From NCBI GenBank assembly GCA_023390815.1, contig JAEWCC010000011.1:1-5129 (forward strand): DNA of 5,129 bases, in the 5' to 3' direction. Each line of letters starts with the position of its first letter. Positions within the stretch are counted from its first letter, which is position 1. The notes under the pieces are model-generated. The model was not told the DNA's origin. It searched no databases and worked only from the letters and a program-made list of their open reading frames with translations. Below are positions 4,676-5,129 of the stretch, in pieces. Source of the DNA: Bacillota bacterium (GTDB taxonomy: Bacteria > Bacillota > Clostridia > Christensenellales > SZUA-584). The translations under genes and the position numbers were made by a program.

Positions 4676-5129
4676 ATGATACACGCAGGAGACAGCATAC
4701 AGGCACTCAACGGCGGCACGAAGGAGACACGGCTGGAAGCGCTGGCGCAGCTCAAGAAAGGGCTGGACAGCGGGCAGCTTGTCAGGGCGCAATCCGAAGG
4801 GCTGACGAACAATCACGTCCACACCACGTATTCCTTCTCGCCTTACTCCCCAACGAAAGCCGTTTGGAAAGCGGTGGAATGCGGCCTTTCGACCGTTGGG
4901 CTGATGGATCACGACTCGGTGGGCGGCGCGCAGGAGTTTATCGCCGCGGGCAAAACCATCGGCATCGCAACGACAATCGGCTTTGAGATGCGCACCGACT
5001 GGAGCGGCACCCCGCTCGCGGGCAGAAGGATCAACAACCCCGATCAAATTTCCTCGGGATATATTACGGCGTGCGCACTGCCGCACGGCAGCATCGCTGC
5101 GGCAAACGAATATCTCGCGAAGCTGCGCG
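4676..5129 (+). CDS. PHP-domain metal-dependent hydrolase, N-terminal part (runs off the right edge)
   Basis: The first 151 residues of an open frame that continues beyond the window. After a 40-residue helical lead with charged residues comes a PHP (polymerase and histidinol phosphatase) metal centre: H47 and H49 (NNHVHTTYSFSPYSP), D78-H79-D80 (GLMDHDSVGGAQEF) and E104 (IGFEMR). These are the first ligand sets of the trinuclear metal site of PHP phosphatases and phosphoesterases; the later His and Asp ligands would lie past the edge. The ATG at 4676 is 16 bp after the dehydrogenase stop, with GGAG at 4662-4665 or GGAA at 4669-4672 as ribosome binding site. Cotranscription with an SrlD-like enzyme suggests a phosphorylated sugar, polyol or related ester as substrate, but this is inference. 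Confidence 0.82.
   Translation, partial: MIHAGDSIQALNGGTKETRLEALAQLKKGLDSGQLVRAQSEGLTNNHVHTTYSFSPYSPTKAVWKAVECGLSTVGLMDHDSVGGAQEFIAAGKTIGIATTIGFEMRTDWSGTPLAGRRINNPDQISSGYITACALPHGSIAAANEYLAKLR

Noticed and set aside
4634..5086. A minus-strand open frame opposite the PHP gene
   Set aside because: The plus frame shows the PHP metal-binding motifs in the right order; the minus frame is a shadow.

Overview
The window reads as chromosomal DNA from an anaerobic Firmicute, probably a moderately GC-rich member of the Clostridia. The basis is GC-rich coding sequence, AT-rich intergenic DNA with sigma-A type promoters, strong AGGAGG-like ribosome binding sites, and the closest remembered relatives (clostridial lysine 2,3-aminomutase, ROK and DeoR sugar regulators). 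I cannot name a genus. There is no rRNA, tRNA, CRISPR array, transposase or phage gene.

Left part (1-2658): the N-terminal end of a ROK-type regulator runs leftward off the window. A 307-bp divergent intergenic region separates it from a rightward two-gene operon. That region holds a near-consensus promoter for the regulator, a weaker promoter for the operon and an unusual 12-bp-spaced set of TGAA/TTCA half-sites. The operon encodes a D-Ala-D-Ala-ligase-like ATP-grasp enzyme followed after 13 bp by a radical-SAM, PLP-dependent lysine 2,3-aminomutase. The aminomutase keeps the residues that read lysine, while the ligase has lost several residues that define true D-Ala-D-Ala ligases. The simplest inference is a small pathway that makes a beta-amino acid, probably beta-lysine, and joins it to another molecule. 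This pairing is the most interesting item in the window.

Middle (2659-2861): a convergent intergenic region with two nearly identical GC-rich hairpins in direct orientation. Only the second has a T tract and looks like the operon terminator. Between them lies a 97-bp element with TGTCATcCTGA / TCAGAATGACA terminal inverted repeats, a REP/MITE-like repeat.

Right part (2862-5129): a leftward DeoR-family repressor resembling the fucose regulator FucR is divergent from a rightward operon. That operon starts with a short-chain dehydrogenase closely resembling sorbitol-6-phosphate 2-dehydrogenase (SrlD/GutD), followed after 16 bp by a PHP-domain metal-dependent hydrolase cut by the window edge. 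The 247-bp divergent region holds promoters for both sides and several interleaved inverted repeats that are candidate DeoR operators. The arrangement suggests a sugar- or polyol-phosphate catabolic locus controlled by a phosphosugar-sensing repressor.
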